From Porphyromonadaceae bacterium UBA4277 (GTDB lineage Bacteria > Bacteroidota > Bacteroidia > Bacteroidales > Muribaculaceae), in the NCBI GenBank assembly GCA_002395965.1, contig DGVT01000017.1, forward strand, positions 1 through 6,986: a DNA stretch of 6,986 nucleotides, given 5' to 3'. Below, piece by piece: positions 1 to 6,100 of the stretch; the stretch's first letter is position 1; every line of letters begins with the position of its first letter. Under the pieces are notes generated by a model that saw nothing but the letters and a program-made list of their open reading frames with translations, ran no database searches and was not told where the DNA came from. The translations under genes and the position numbers were made by a program.

Positions 1-21
1 AACTTATGATTATCAATATAT

Positions 22-59
22 TGTGTGCAAAGTTAATGCAAATGGGTGAGACGAACAAA
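22..59 (-). promoter_or_regulatory. Leftward Bacteroidota-type promoter for a gene off the left edge
   Basis: Read on the minus strand, a TTTG -33 box (59-56) is followed after exactly 20 bases by TAACTTTG (35-28), a perfect match to the TAnnTTTG -7 consensus of Bacteroidota primary sigma factor. Transcription would begin near position 22 and run off the left edge, so the gene it serves cannot be seen. A 68-codon minus-strand open frame (219-13) runs straight through this promoter and is therefore unlikely to be a real gene. Both boxes and the spacing fit the consensus; activity is inferred. Confidence 0.7.
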
Positions 60-70
60 AACGATACCAC

Positions 71-196
71 AAAGTTCCTCTACGAGGCACTTTACTGCCT
101 TGTCTGCTGTGACCAAGCTGCGTGCATCTACGACGCACTTGCATGGTCATTAACACAATGTCGGGTCTTCGACCCGCCTGACCTCTCTCGAGGTCA
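71..196. repeat. Series of four short inverted repeats (hairpin/cruciform array)
   Basis: Four inverted repeats lie in a row. The first pairs 71-80 with 84-93 (one mismatch). The second pairs 122-128 with 132-138 (one mismatch). The third pairs 162-167 with 171-176 (perfect). The fourth pairs 179-185 with 190-196 (perfect). Every stem closes as TC-loop-GA on the plus strand. The minus-strand loops are GTA, GTA, GAA and GAGA, each closed by a C-G pair. Repeats 3 and 4 are only two bases apart. The array lies upstream of both predicted divergent promoters, so neither would transcribe it. That suggests a DNA-level role, such as protein binding or single-strand folding, or an untracked small RNA. 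I do not recognise it as a named element. Confidence 0.6.
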
Positions 197-420
197 TCTT
201 GTGAATATTGCTTCAACATGTCACGGCGAAACTCAACGCAGGGTTTTACAAGTGACCTTTTTTTGCGCGCATTTGCACCGCTGCAATCATCCTATCAGCA
301 AGCCTTCACAACCACTATTTTTCGGCTCAAATTCTCACAATTCAACGGTTATTCATTTTTTCCCATTTTTATCGATTACAATAAATTTATAATCAATAAC
401 AAAAGTTTTAGGTCTAATTG
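197..420. other. Non-coding spacer with no recognised element
   Basis: This A/T-rich stretch between the hairpin series and the promoter of the large secreted-protein gene has no convincing coding frame. Plus-strand open frames here lack homology I can recognise and have non-coding composition. A ten-base perfect palindrome of A and T lies at 381-390, and poly-T tracts occur around 259-264 and 356-370. Otherwise I see nothing in it. Confidence 0.5.
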
Positions 421-452
421 TTTCATTCTTCGAAAAAAACGCTGTAAATTTG
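421..452 (+). promoter_or_regulatory. Probable promoter of the LRR-dockerin gene
   Basis: TAAATTTG (445-452) fits the TAnnTTTG -7 box of Bacteroidota. Twenty bases upstream is TTTC (421-424), one base off the TTTG -33 box. Transcription would start near 458, leaving a leader of roughly 130 bases before the ATG at 588. A second -7-like string, TAACTTTA (484-491), is one base off consensus and has no good -33 partner. The leader contains a palindrome (469-482) and an 8-base direct repeat GTGATGAA (517-524 and 527-534). Confidence 0.5.
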
Positions 453-468
453 TAGTGCCTATAATTAT

Positions 469-482
469 GTACGCACGCGTAC
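469..482. promoter_or_regulatory. Perfect 14-base palindrome just downstream of predicted start site
   Basis: GTACGC-AC-GCGTAC is a perfect 6+2+6 inverted repeat about ten bases after the inferred transcription start of the large secreted-protein gene. A two-base loop is too tight for a good RNA hairpin, so a dimeric regulator binding DNA is the more natural reading. It is more G/C-rich than the surrounding leader. The operator role is inference from position and symmetry only. Confidence 0.35.
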
Positions 483-587
483 TTAACTTTATGGTACATA
501 GCCGTAACCACAACGAGTGATGAAAAGTGATGAATTAAGCTGTCTTACGACTAAAACTTTTTTATCAACATACTAAAATTAATTATT

Positions 588-3500
588 ATGAAAATGAAGT
601 TTACTTTTTCTGCTTTGCGCGGCATTGCATTAGCAGCTGTCGGCTTGATGGCTGCCAGTGCATGGGGTGCAAGCATCACGGTGGACGGAATCAACTACAC
701 CACATCGGTTGACCGCGTCACACACCAGAACGTAGCCACAGTGGCACGTTACACTGTCAGGCCCGACACCATCTGGTACACGGGCGACATCGTAATCCCT
801 GAAGTCGTGCAATACAACGGCGTTGACTACACCGTCACGGCCACGGCTGCCAATGCCTTCCTTAACTGCAAGGACCTCACGTCGCTGCAGCTGCCACTCA
901 CATGCACCAACATCGGCCGCAGCAGCTTCAAGGGTTGTATCTCCCTTAAGGTTAGCCCTATTCCCGTAACTGCATCCACCATTGGAACCGGTGCGCTTGC
1001 GGGATGCATTGGCATTGAGGAATACACCATTCCCAGCGCATGGAACGGTCCCATGGTGGGCGACGACCTTGCCGGTATGGCCAACCTGAAACGACTCATC
1101 TTTGCCGAAAGTTCTGAAACATTCATCATGAACTTTGAAGCCTATGGCAAAGCCGAAGCCGACCGCGTGGCCGACAAAAGCATCCAAGAGATCGTCTTAA
1201 AACGTAAAGTAACCAAGCGTCCGGCCGATGCCAACAATCTTGAGCCGTTCCACAACCTCACAGCATTAAAGACCCTCACCATTGGCGGGCAGTTCGACAC
1301 CATCGTGGCCACAATGTTCCAGGGTTGCTCGGCCCTCGAGCAGGTAATCTTTGAGGAGAACAACATCGTGAGCGGCATTGGCAACAATGCATTCAAGGCC
1401 TGCTCTTCGCTGGCAAGCTTCACCATGCCCGAGCTGGTAACAACAGTCGAGGCCAACGTGTTTAACGGTTGCTCGGCTCTGGCAAACGTCAACCTGGGCA
1501 ACAACATCACCTCGATAGGCGACGGCGCCTTCCAGGGCTGCTCGGCACTGACGGCAATCAGCCTGCCGGCAAGCGTCACACGCATTGGCACACAGGCGTT
1601 CCAGAACAGCGGACTCAAGGCTGCCCTGACGCTCAACGAAGGCCTCACAAGCATTGGAGCACAGGCCTTTGCAGGCACCAAGCTCACAAGCATTGCCATA
1701 CCCTCGACAGTCACTGCTATCGGTAACGCAGCATTTGCACCCATCACCACTTTGGCTGCCATCACGGCAAACGGCAACGCCAACTTCAAGGTGGAGAACG
1801 GACTGCTCACCACCACCGACGGCAAGCGTCTGCTCGTCACTGCCCACAAGGGTAGCATAGGCACCACACTCGACAACAGCCTCATCGAGAATGTGGACGA
1901 CTACGGACTGGCCTACAGCCCCTTCACCAGCATCAACCTGCCGGCACTCAAGAGCGTAGGAAACTATGGCTTTGCCAACAGCAAGGTACAGAGCTTTGAG
2001 CTCAAGGCCAACGTAAACGCAGCCTACTACCTGTTTAACAAAGCCGCCATACAGAACCTCGTGTTTGAAGACGGACGCTACGAGATTCCTCAGGCCGTGG
2101 CCAACGGCTGCGCTTCGCTCACCAGCGTCACTCTGCCCAGCACTGCAACCAACATCATGCGCAACGCATTCAACGGTTGCACGGCACTGCAAGAGATGGA
2201 AATCCCGGCCAACGTCAACTATATGGAAGCCGGAAGCGTTCCCGCTACCATTGCACGCCTGCGCGTGCTCAACGTCAACACCCCGGTGCTTGCCGCAGGT
2301 GTCTTTACTGCTGAGCAGAGCAACGTCGAGTGCAAGGTTGCCAAGGCCTCAGTCAACAAGTATAAAGCTGCCGGACAATGGAGCTATCTCAACATCGTGG
2401 GCGATGCCACAATCTCGGGCGAAGGCACTGAATTCGGTTGCCCCACTGGTCTGTATTTCGCTACCAAGGACGGCCGACTCATGTACAAGGATGAAGAGGA
2501 CAACGTCATCGACACCGAGTTCTCGACCGGCGCACACGCCTTCAACCTGGCAAGCTACAAGAATCGCATCTATGTGGGTGTTGCAGGCCAGAACTTCCGC
2601 TATCAAGATGCAAACGCACAAGCCAATGGCGGTGATGGCGAAGTGTTCTATGTGAACAACACCAGCGGCATCTTCTACCGCGTGACCGTGCTCAACAACG
2701 TAGGCTACAAGGCATTTGAAGATCCATTCTCACTGTCGATTGCTGCCGATGAAGGCAAAATCTTCATCGCCGACCGCAACGTGGGCGTGCACCAGATGAG
2801 TGCCGACACCGTGGGTCTGTATGGCTCGCAACCTTTCTTTGTGCAGAACAACTGGCTCTCTTACTACCCCAACGGCACTGCCGGCTGGATGTATGGCGGT
2901 ATCGGCTGCGGCTTCTACAAGATTGGTGACACTTACTGGATGGGTAAGAAATTCAACGGATTCGGCATCTTCCGCTTCCGCGCTTCCGACTTCACGCCCG
3001 ACGTAGCTTCTACAGGCGGTGAAGATCCATTCAAGTCGATCTTGCCATTTGTGCAGATGACTCAATTCTATGTTGACCAGGCTAACGGCTATCTCTACTT
3101 CTACCTGCAAAGCAGCAGGGCCGCAGGCCGCAACGACGTGCCGGGCGTGTATCGTCTGCCACTGAGCGTGATTGCACAGAACGACGCTAACGGCATCGAC
3201 ACCGACATGAGCTCGGCCGTGCTCATCGACGACAGCCCCGTGCTCAAGGAAGGTGATGGCGACGAAATCACTGGCATCACCCAGTTCACAAGCGACGGCG
3301 AGAACGTTTATTGGAGCTACATTGCCACCACTGCCGATGAGAACTCGGTGCCCAACAGCGTTGCACTCGACACTGCCAACCCGCTCCACCACAGCGGCAT
3401 CAAGTATGTAACAGCTAAGCCGGCTACACCCGACGAAGCTTCGGAAGTACACTTTGCGGTAGAAGGCGTTGAGGCTTATGGACTCGTCGGACTCACCTAC

Positions 3501-3701
3501 GTGCCCGAAGAACCGCAATACCTCACCGGCGACGTGGACGGAAGCGGAGTGGTTGACATCGACGACGTGAATATCGTGATTCGAATCATGCTGGGCAAGG
3601 ACACTGCCGACAACTATGGCGGACGTGCCAATGCTGATGGCATCGGTGCTATCGACATCGACGATGTGAACCTCATTATTCAAATCATGCTTGGCAAATA
3701 A
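588..3701 (+). CDS. Secreted BspA-type leucine-rich-repeat protein with C-terminal dockerin
   Basis: This is a 1037-residue exported protein. Residues 1-28 form a signal peptide: KMK basic start, hydrophobic core, and AxA-like cleavage sites near ASA or WGA. Residues about 30-80 match the usual BspA lead-in (YTGDIVIPEVVQYNG). Residues about 80-600 carry LRR_5/BspA repeats of the type AFxxCSxLxxxxLPxxVxxIG, as at MFQGCSALEQV (from residue 243) and AFQGCSALTAISLP. Residues about 610-970 look beta-rich, with strands such as GLYFATKDGRLMY and KIFIADRNVGVH, and could be a beta-propeller; that is inference. Residues 979-1037 are a type I dockerin with two calcium-loop/helix repeats: GDVDGSGVVDIDD, and a second ending DIDDVNLIIQIMLGK. 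There is no lipobox or type IX sorting domain that I recognise. BspA-like repeats in Bacteroidales often mediate adhesion or host-protein binding; this protein's ligand is unknown. The ATG at 588 is chosen because it directly starts the signal peptide. The gene is monocistronic, ending at a strong terminator. Confidence 0.93.
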   Translation: MKMKFTFSALRGIALAAVGLMAASAWGASITVDGINYTTSVDRVTHQNVATVARYTVRPDTIWYTGDIVIPEVVQYNGVDYTVTATAANAFLNCKDLTSLQLPLTCTNIGRSSFKGCISLKVSPIPVTASTIGTGALAGCIGIEEYTIPSAWNGPMVGDDLAGMANLKRLIFAESSETFIMNFEAYGKAEADRVADKSIQEIVLKRKVTKRPADANNLEPFHNLTALKTLTIGGQFDTIVATMFQGCSALEQVIFEENNIVSGIGNNAFKACSSLASFTMPELVTTVEANVFNGCSALANVNLGNNITSIGDGAFQGCSALTAISLPASVTRIGTQAFQNSGLKAALTLNEGLTSIGAQAFAGTKLTSIAIPSTVTAIGNAAFAPITTLAAITANGNANFKVENGLLTTTDGKRLLVTAHKGSIGTTLDNSLIENVDDYGLAYSPFTSINLPALKSVGNYGFANSKVQSFELKANVNAAYYLFNKAAIQNLVFEDGRYEIPQAVANGCASLTSVTLPSTATNIMRNAFNGCTALQEMEIPANVNYMEAGSVPATIARLRVLNVNTPVLAAGVFTAEQSNVECKVAKASVNKYKAAGQWSYLNIVGDATISGEGTEFGCPTGLYFATKDGRLMYKDEEDNVIDTEFSTGAHAFNLASYKNRIYVGVAGQNFRYQDANAQANGGDGEVFYVNNTSGIFYRVTVLNNVGYKAFEDPFSLSIAADEGKIFIADRNVGVHQMSADTVGLYGSQPFFVQNNWLSYYPNGTAGWMYGGIGCGFYKIGDTYWMGKKFNGFGIFRFRASDFTPDVASTGGEDPFKSILPFVQMTQFYVDQANGYLYFYLQSSRAAGRNDVPGVYRLPLSVIAQNDANGIDTDMSSAVLIDDSPVLKEGDGDEITGITQFTSDGENVYWSYIATTADENSVPNSVALDTANPLHHSGIKYVTAKPATPDEASEVHFAVEGVEAYGLVGLTYVPEEPQYLTGDVDGSGVVDIDDVNIVIRIMLGKDTADNYGGRANADGIGAIDIDDVNLIIQIMLGK

Positions 3702-3717
3702 AACTGCCACATTATAA

Positions 3718-3760
3718 AAATAAACCGGGACAACTCAGACTTGTCCCGGTTTATTTTTTT
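3718..3760. terminator. Strong intrinsic terminator, probably bidirectional
   Basis: A long stem pairs 3719-3733 with 3741-3755 around a seven-base loop (3734-3740), with core CCGGGACAA/TTGTCCCGG. On the plus strand it runs into a T tract (3754-3760) just 17 bases after the large gene's stop codon. On the minus strand the run past the stem is TTTATTTTTATAAT, so it can also stop leftward transcription coming from greA and the HIT gene. The convergent gene arrangement agrees with a shared terminator. Confidence 0.9.
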
Positions 3761-3796
3761 GCCTGAATGCGAGCCGAATCACATTGCTCACATGGG

Positions 3797-3889
3797 CTAA
3801 AGGAGATTTCTTACAATTTCCAGTCTCTGAACTTCAGGAACTTGAATCACAATGACGGAAACATCGTCACCTGCAAAGCTGCCACAGCA
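3797..3889 (-). pseudogene. Possible remnant of a PP2C-type phosphatase C-terminus
   Basis: Immediately after the HIT stop codon, in the same minus-strand frame, 30 codons stay open until a TAG at 3799-3797. The predicted peptide contains GDDVSVIVIQV followed by a polar helix-like tail (PEVQRLEIVRNLL). PP2C-family serine/threonine phosphatases typically end with a metal-binding Asp pair and a beta strand of this kind (DN/DD-(I/V)-(T/S)-V-x-V). No start codon or upstream phosphatase domain is present, since the frame upstream is the complete HIT gene. It may be a decayed gene end, or chance read-through sequence. Confidence 0.22.
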
Positions 3890-3901
3890 TCACAGCTTTG
3901 C
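3873..3901. other. Hairpin spanning the HIT stop codon
   Basis: A perfect 9-base stem pairs GCAAAGCTG (3873-3881) with CAGCTTTGC (3893-3901) around an 11-base loop that contains the HIT stop codon (3892-3890). No T tract follows on the minus strand, so it is not a classical terminator. It could stabilise the 3' end of the mRNA or be incidental. Confidence 0.35.
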
Positions 3902-4279
3902 TGCTATGGCCTGAGCGATGGCCTGCATGCGCTCGGCCGGCAGAGTGAGCTTTTCTTTCGAAAAGTTAAGGTCGCCCTCGGTGTTAAGCGGCACCAGGTG
4001 AATGTGACAATGAGGCACTTCCATGCCCAGCACAGCCACGCCGATGCGCTTGCAAGGCACGGCAGCCTCAAGGGCTGCGGCCACCTTGCGGGCAAAGGCC
4101 CACAAGCCTAAATATTCATCCTCGCCAAGCTCGAAAAGATAGTTCACCTCACGCTTGGGAATAACAAGGGTGTGACCCTCGGCCACGGGATTAATGTCGA
4201 GAAAGGCATAGTAGTTCTCGTCTTCGGCAACTTTATAGCTCGGTATTTCACCAGCCACGATTTTACTGAATATTGTCAT
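3890..4279 (-). CDS. HIT-family (histidine triad) nucleotide hydrolase
   Basis: The 129-residue protein is a complete HIT-domain hydrolase of the Hint/HinT type. It starts TIFSKIVAGEIPSYKV, the usual N-terminus of this family, and continues with AFLDINPVAEGHTLVIPKR (His36 region). It carries the histidine triad PHCHIHLVP with His90, His92 and His94. Family members hydrolyse nucleoside phosphoramidates, adenylylated compounds or dinucleoside polyphosphates through a covalent nucleotidyl-histidine intermediate, in the cytoplasm as homodimers; the exact substrate here cannot be told. Length is typical. It lies 132 bases downstream of greA on the same strand. I found no -7 box in the gap, so it is probably co-transcribed with greA, with a hairpin between them that may reduce read-through. 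Confidence 0.96.
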   Translation of the reverse strand: MTIFSKIVAGEIPSYKVAEDENYYAFLDINPVAEGHTLVIPKREVNYLFELGEDEYLGLWAFARKVAAALEAAVPCKRIGVAVLGMEVPHCHIHLVPLNTEGDLNFSKEKLTLPAERMQAIAQAIAAKL

Positions 4280-4309
4280 AATGGCACTTTGTTATTTGAT
4301 TAATAAATA

Positions 4310-4369
4310 AACCGCGAATTCAGCGGCGGCAACTGTTGTGTGCTCTGGGCCGGAATGAATTTCGCGGTT
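4310..4369 (-). terminator. Long-loop hairpin between greA and the HIT gene, possible (partial) terminator
   Basis: A 13-pair stem with a single bulged base (T4360) joins 4310-4322 with 4356-4369; the strands are AACCGCGAATTCA and its near-complement. The loop is 33 bases. Read leftward, the stem is followed by TTTATTTATTAATC, a moderate T-rich tail. This could terminate greA transcription or only attenuate it, since no separate HIT promoter is visible. The large loop and interrupted T tract make it a weaker candidate than the stem at 3718-3760. Confidence 0.5.
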
Positions 4370-4411
4370 AAAGGATTATTTCTTTATTTTCTGGACGATG
4401 ACAAGGCCGGG

Positions 4412-4882
4412 TTAAATCGAGATGTCAACAATCTCAAACTTCATCACACCCGCCGGCACGCTCACATCCACCACGTCGCCCACCTTATGGCCAAGCAGGC
4501 CCTTGGCGATGGGAGTGGTGATTGAGATCTTACCTTCGCGCAGGTTCGACTCCGTTTCGGTTACTATCGTATAGGTCATCTGAGCTCCGTTTTTCACGTT
4601 TTTAATCGTCACCTTATTGAGCAGTTGCACCTCATCGGTGGTTATTTTACTCTCATCAATAATACGTGCCGTTGCCACCAGATTTTTCAACTCGGCAATC
4701 TTCGCCTCAAGCATTCCCTGACGTTCTTTCGCAGCATCATATTCGGCGTTTTCCGACAGGTCGCCCTTGTCGCGAGCCTCGGCGATAGCACGCACCACTT
4801 CGGGACGCTCGACGTTCTCAAGATGAGCAAGTTCGGCCATCTTCTTATCGAACCCTTCCTTTGTCATGTAGCTTATAGCCAT
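4412..4882 (-). CDS. greA: Transcription elongation factor GreA
   Basis: The 156-residue protein matches GreA in length and order. Residues about 1-75 form the antiparallel coiled coil that enters the RNA polymerase secondary channel. The signature EARDKGDLSENAEYDAAKERQ is present, with tip acidic residues Asp41 and Glu44 at the same numbering as in E. coli GreA. These residues help the polymerase active site cleave the 3' end of backtracked RNA. Residues about 80-156 are the FKBP-like C-terminal domain (ISITTPIAKGLLGHKVGDVV and ending FEIVDISI). The ATG at 4882 gives the standard N-terminus. No Shine-Dalgarno sequence is seen; the leader is A/T-rich. The HIT gene follows on the same strand. 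Confidence 0.98.
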   Translation of the reverse strand: MAISYMTKEGFDKKMAELAHLENVERPEVVRAIAEARDKGDLSENAEYDAAKERQGMLEAKIAELKNLVATARIIDESKITTDEVQLLNKVTIKNVKNGAQMTYTIVTETESNLREGKISITTPIAKGLLGHKVGDVVDVSVPAGVMKFEIVDISI

Positions 4883-4976
4883 GGTTTTTCTGTTTATTTT
4901 TTCGTTAAAAAATTGAAGAATTCCAACACCCTGCGTGGAATCCCTCCTATTATCTAATCGCTTATTAATTTTGCTG

Positions 4977-5008
4977 CAAAGGTACTGATTATTTCCATAT
5001 CGTGCAAG
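4977..5008 (-). promoter_or_regulatory. Probable greA promoter
   Basis: On the minus strand, TACCTTTG (4984-4977) fits the TAnnTTTG -7 box. CTTG (5008-5005), one base off the TTTG -33 box, is 20 bases upstream. Transcription would start near 4970, giving a leader of about 88 bases. Within the leader is a weak six-pair hairpin (ATTCCA at 4920-4925 with TGGAAT at 4936-4941). Confidence 0.6.
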
Positions 5009-5141
5009 ATTGACGACAAAATGGCTTACAATTTTTCAGTTTTATTAACCTACGACTTACCAAAAAAAAGTAACAAAAGTGCGGTCAAATCACGAACAAA
5101 AATAGCATTTATACAGACGACTTCGCTTATTTGACACAGAA

Positions 5142-5174
5142 TTTCACTTTTCTCGGCTTTTATCACTAACTTTG
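5142..5174 (+). promoter_or_regulatory. Probable ispE promoter
   Basis: TAACTTTG (5167-5174) is a perfect -7 box and is followed by CA, as is common for this class. TTTC (5142-5145), one base off the -33 box, is 21 bases upstream. Transcription would begin near 5181, about 20 bases before the ATG at 5202. This placement rules out the alternative upstream TTG start at 5172, which lies inside the promoter. The region 4883-5201 therefore holds back-to-back promoters for greA and ispE and no gene. Confidence 0.65.
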
Positions 5175-5201
5175 CACTTTCAATCATTCAGCATTGCGCA
5201 C

Positions 5202-6023
5202 ATGATCACATTTCCTAATGCAAAAATCAACCTCGGCCTGAACATTGTGGAGCGCAGGCCCGATGGCTATCACAACATCGAAACGGTGTTCTACCCCATT
5301 CCACTCACCGATGCTCTCGAGATAGTGCCGGCAACAGGTCACGACACATCGCTCACATGCTATGGCCGCAACGTGGACTGCCCGCCGGAGAAAAACCTCG
5401 TCACCAAAGCATACCGCCTCATGCACAGCCGTTACGACCTGCCACCGGTTGACATTCACCTATATAAGCACATCCCCGACGGCGCGGGGCTGGGCGGAGG
5501 CTCGAGCGATGCAGCACACACGCTCATCATGCTCAACGACATGTTCAGCCTCAACATCGACAAGCATGAGCTGGCCGACATGGCTGCAACACTGGGAGCC
5601 GACTGCCCGTTTTTCATCTTCAACCGACCAATGACGGCCACAGGCATCGGCGACAGGTTAACACCCATCGACATCACCCTGGCTGGCACCACCATGCTGC
5701 TGGTGAAGCCTCAAGTTTCGGTCTCGACTGCGGCTGCCTATGCCGGCATCACGCCTCGACAGCCACAACAGCACGTTCACGACCTGATTAAAGCACCCAT
5801 GAGCCAGTGGAAAGACAACCTTGTCAACGACTTCGAGCACACCGTGTTCAGGCAGTTTCCACAACTTGAGCACATCAAGCTCGCACTCATCGAGGCCGGA
5901 GCCACCTATGCCGCCATGTCGGGATCGGGCTCGGCTCTGTTCGGCATCTTCGAGACTGACAATTTGGCCGACAAGGTGAAACTCGATTGTGACAATTGTG
6001 ACACCTTCATTCTGAAATTATAG
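5202..6023 (+). CDS. ispE: 4-diphosphocytidyl-2-C-methyl-D-erythritol kinase
   Basis: This GHMP kinase phosphorylates the 2-hydroxyl of 4-diphosphocytidyl-methylerythritol with ATP, the fourth step of the non-mevalonate (MEP) isoprenoid pathway, in the cytoplasm. From the ATG at 5202 it has 273 residues, a usual length. The N-terminal motif PNAKINLGL includes Lys8, the expected catalytic lysine. The ATP-binding loop PDGAGLGGGSSDAA spans residues 92-105. GADCPFF places the likely catalytic aspartate at Asp134. The third GHMP motif, MSGSGSALFG, begins at residue 239. A 9-base tandem duplication near the 3' end (5986-6003) encodes the repeated segment DCDNCD; it is outside the catalytic motifs. 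The ATG is preferred over an upstream TTG because of the promoter position and because family members begin directly at MITFPNAKIN-like sequence. grpE starts 77 bases downstream with no clear promoter, so the two may be co-transcribed. Confidence 0.97.
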   Translation: MITFPNAKINLGLNIVERRPDGYHNIETVFYPIPLTDALEIVPATGHDTSLTCYGRNVDCPPEKNLVTKAYRLMHSRYDLPPVDIHLYKHIPDGAGLGGGSSDAAHTLIMLNDMFSLNIDKHELADMAATLGADCPFFIFNRPMTATGIGDRLTPIDITLAGTTMLLVKPQVSVSTAAAYAGITPRQPQQHVHDLIKAPMSQWKDNLVNDFEHTVFRQFPQLEHIKLALIEAGATYAAMSGSGSALFGIFETDNLADKVKLDCDNCDTFILKL

Positions 6024-6100
6024 CACAAGGCACGGCCATTACGTCAAACGAACGGGCGGGCACATTTTTTGCATTTACTCCTATAATAAAACAATTGGAC

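Noticed and set aside
71..196. CRISPR array or integron attachment sites as an explanation of the hairpin series
   Set aside because: The units differ in stem sequence and spacing (48, 39 and about 18 bases), there are no uniform spacers, and no cas or integrase gene is nearby.
13..219. 68-codon minus-strand open frame across the hairpin series
   Set aside because: It runs through a well-formed leftward promoter (28-59), and its sequence is dictated by the inverted repeats. I recognise no protein family, so a gene is unlikely, though not excluded.
6..520. Plus-strand open frames of 128 and 100 codons at the left end
   Set aside because: They cross promoter and palindrome elements, have A/T-driven composition and show no recognisable domain.
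1142..3710. Long minus-strand open frames (247, 308 and 326 codons) opposite the large secreted-protein gene
   Set aside because: They are antisense shadows of a G/C-rich repetitive coding gene. The plus frame has signal peptide, LRR and dockerin motifs, whereas the antisense peptides resemble no family.
3767..4111. 114-codon plus-strand frame over the HIT gene end
   Set aside because: It overlaps the well-supported HIT gene on the opposite strand and has no motif.
5172..5201. TTG start ten codons upstream for ispE
   Set aside because: The TTG is part of the -7 promoter box TAACTTTG. The ATG at 5202 gives the normal IspE N-terminus.
6024..6100. Promoter between ispE and grpE
   Set aside because: A TTTTTTG string (6065-6071) resembles part of a -7 box but lacks the leading TA and any -33 partner, and the E. 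coli-like TATAAT at 6082-6087 is not the expected signal in this group.
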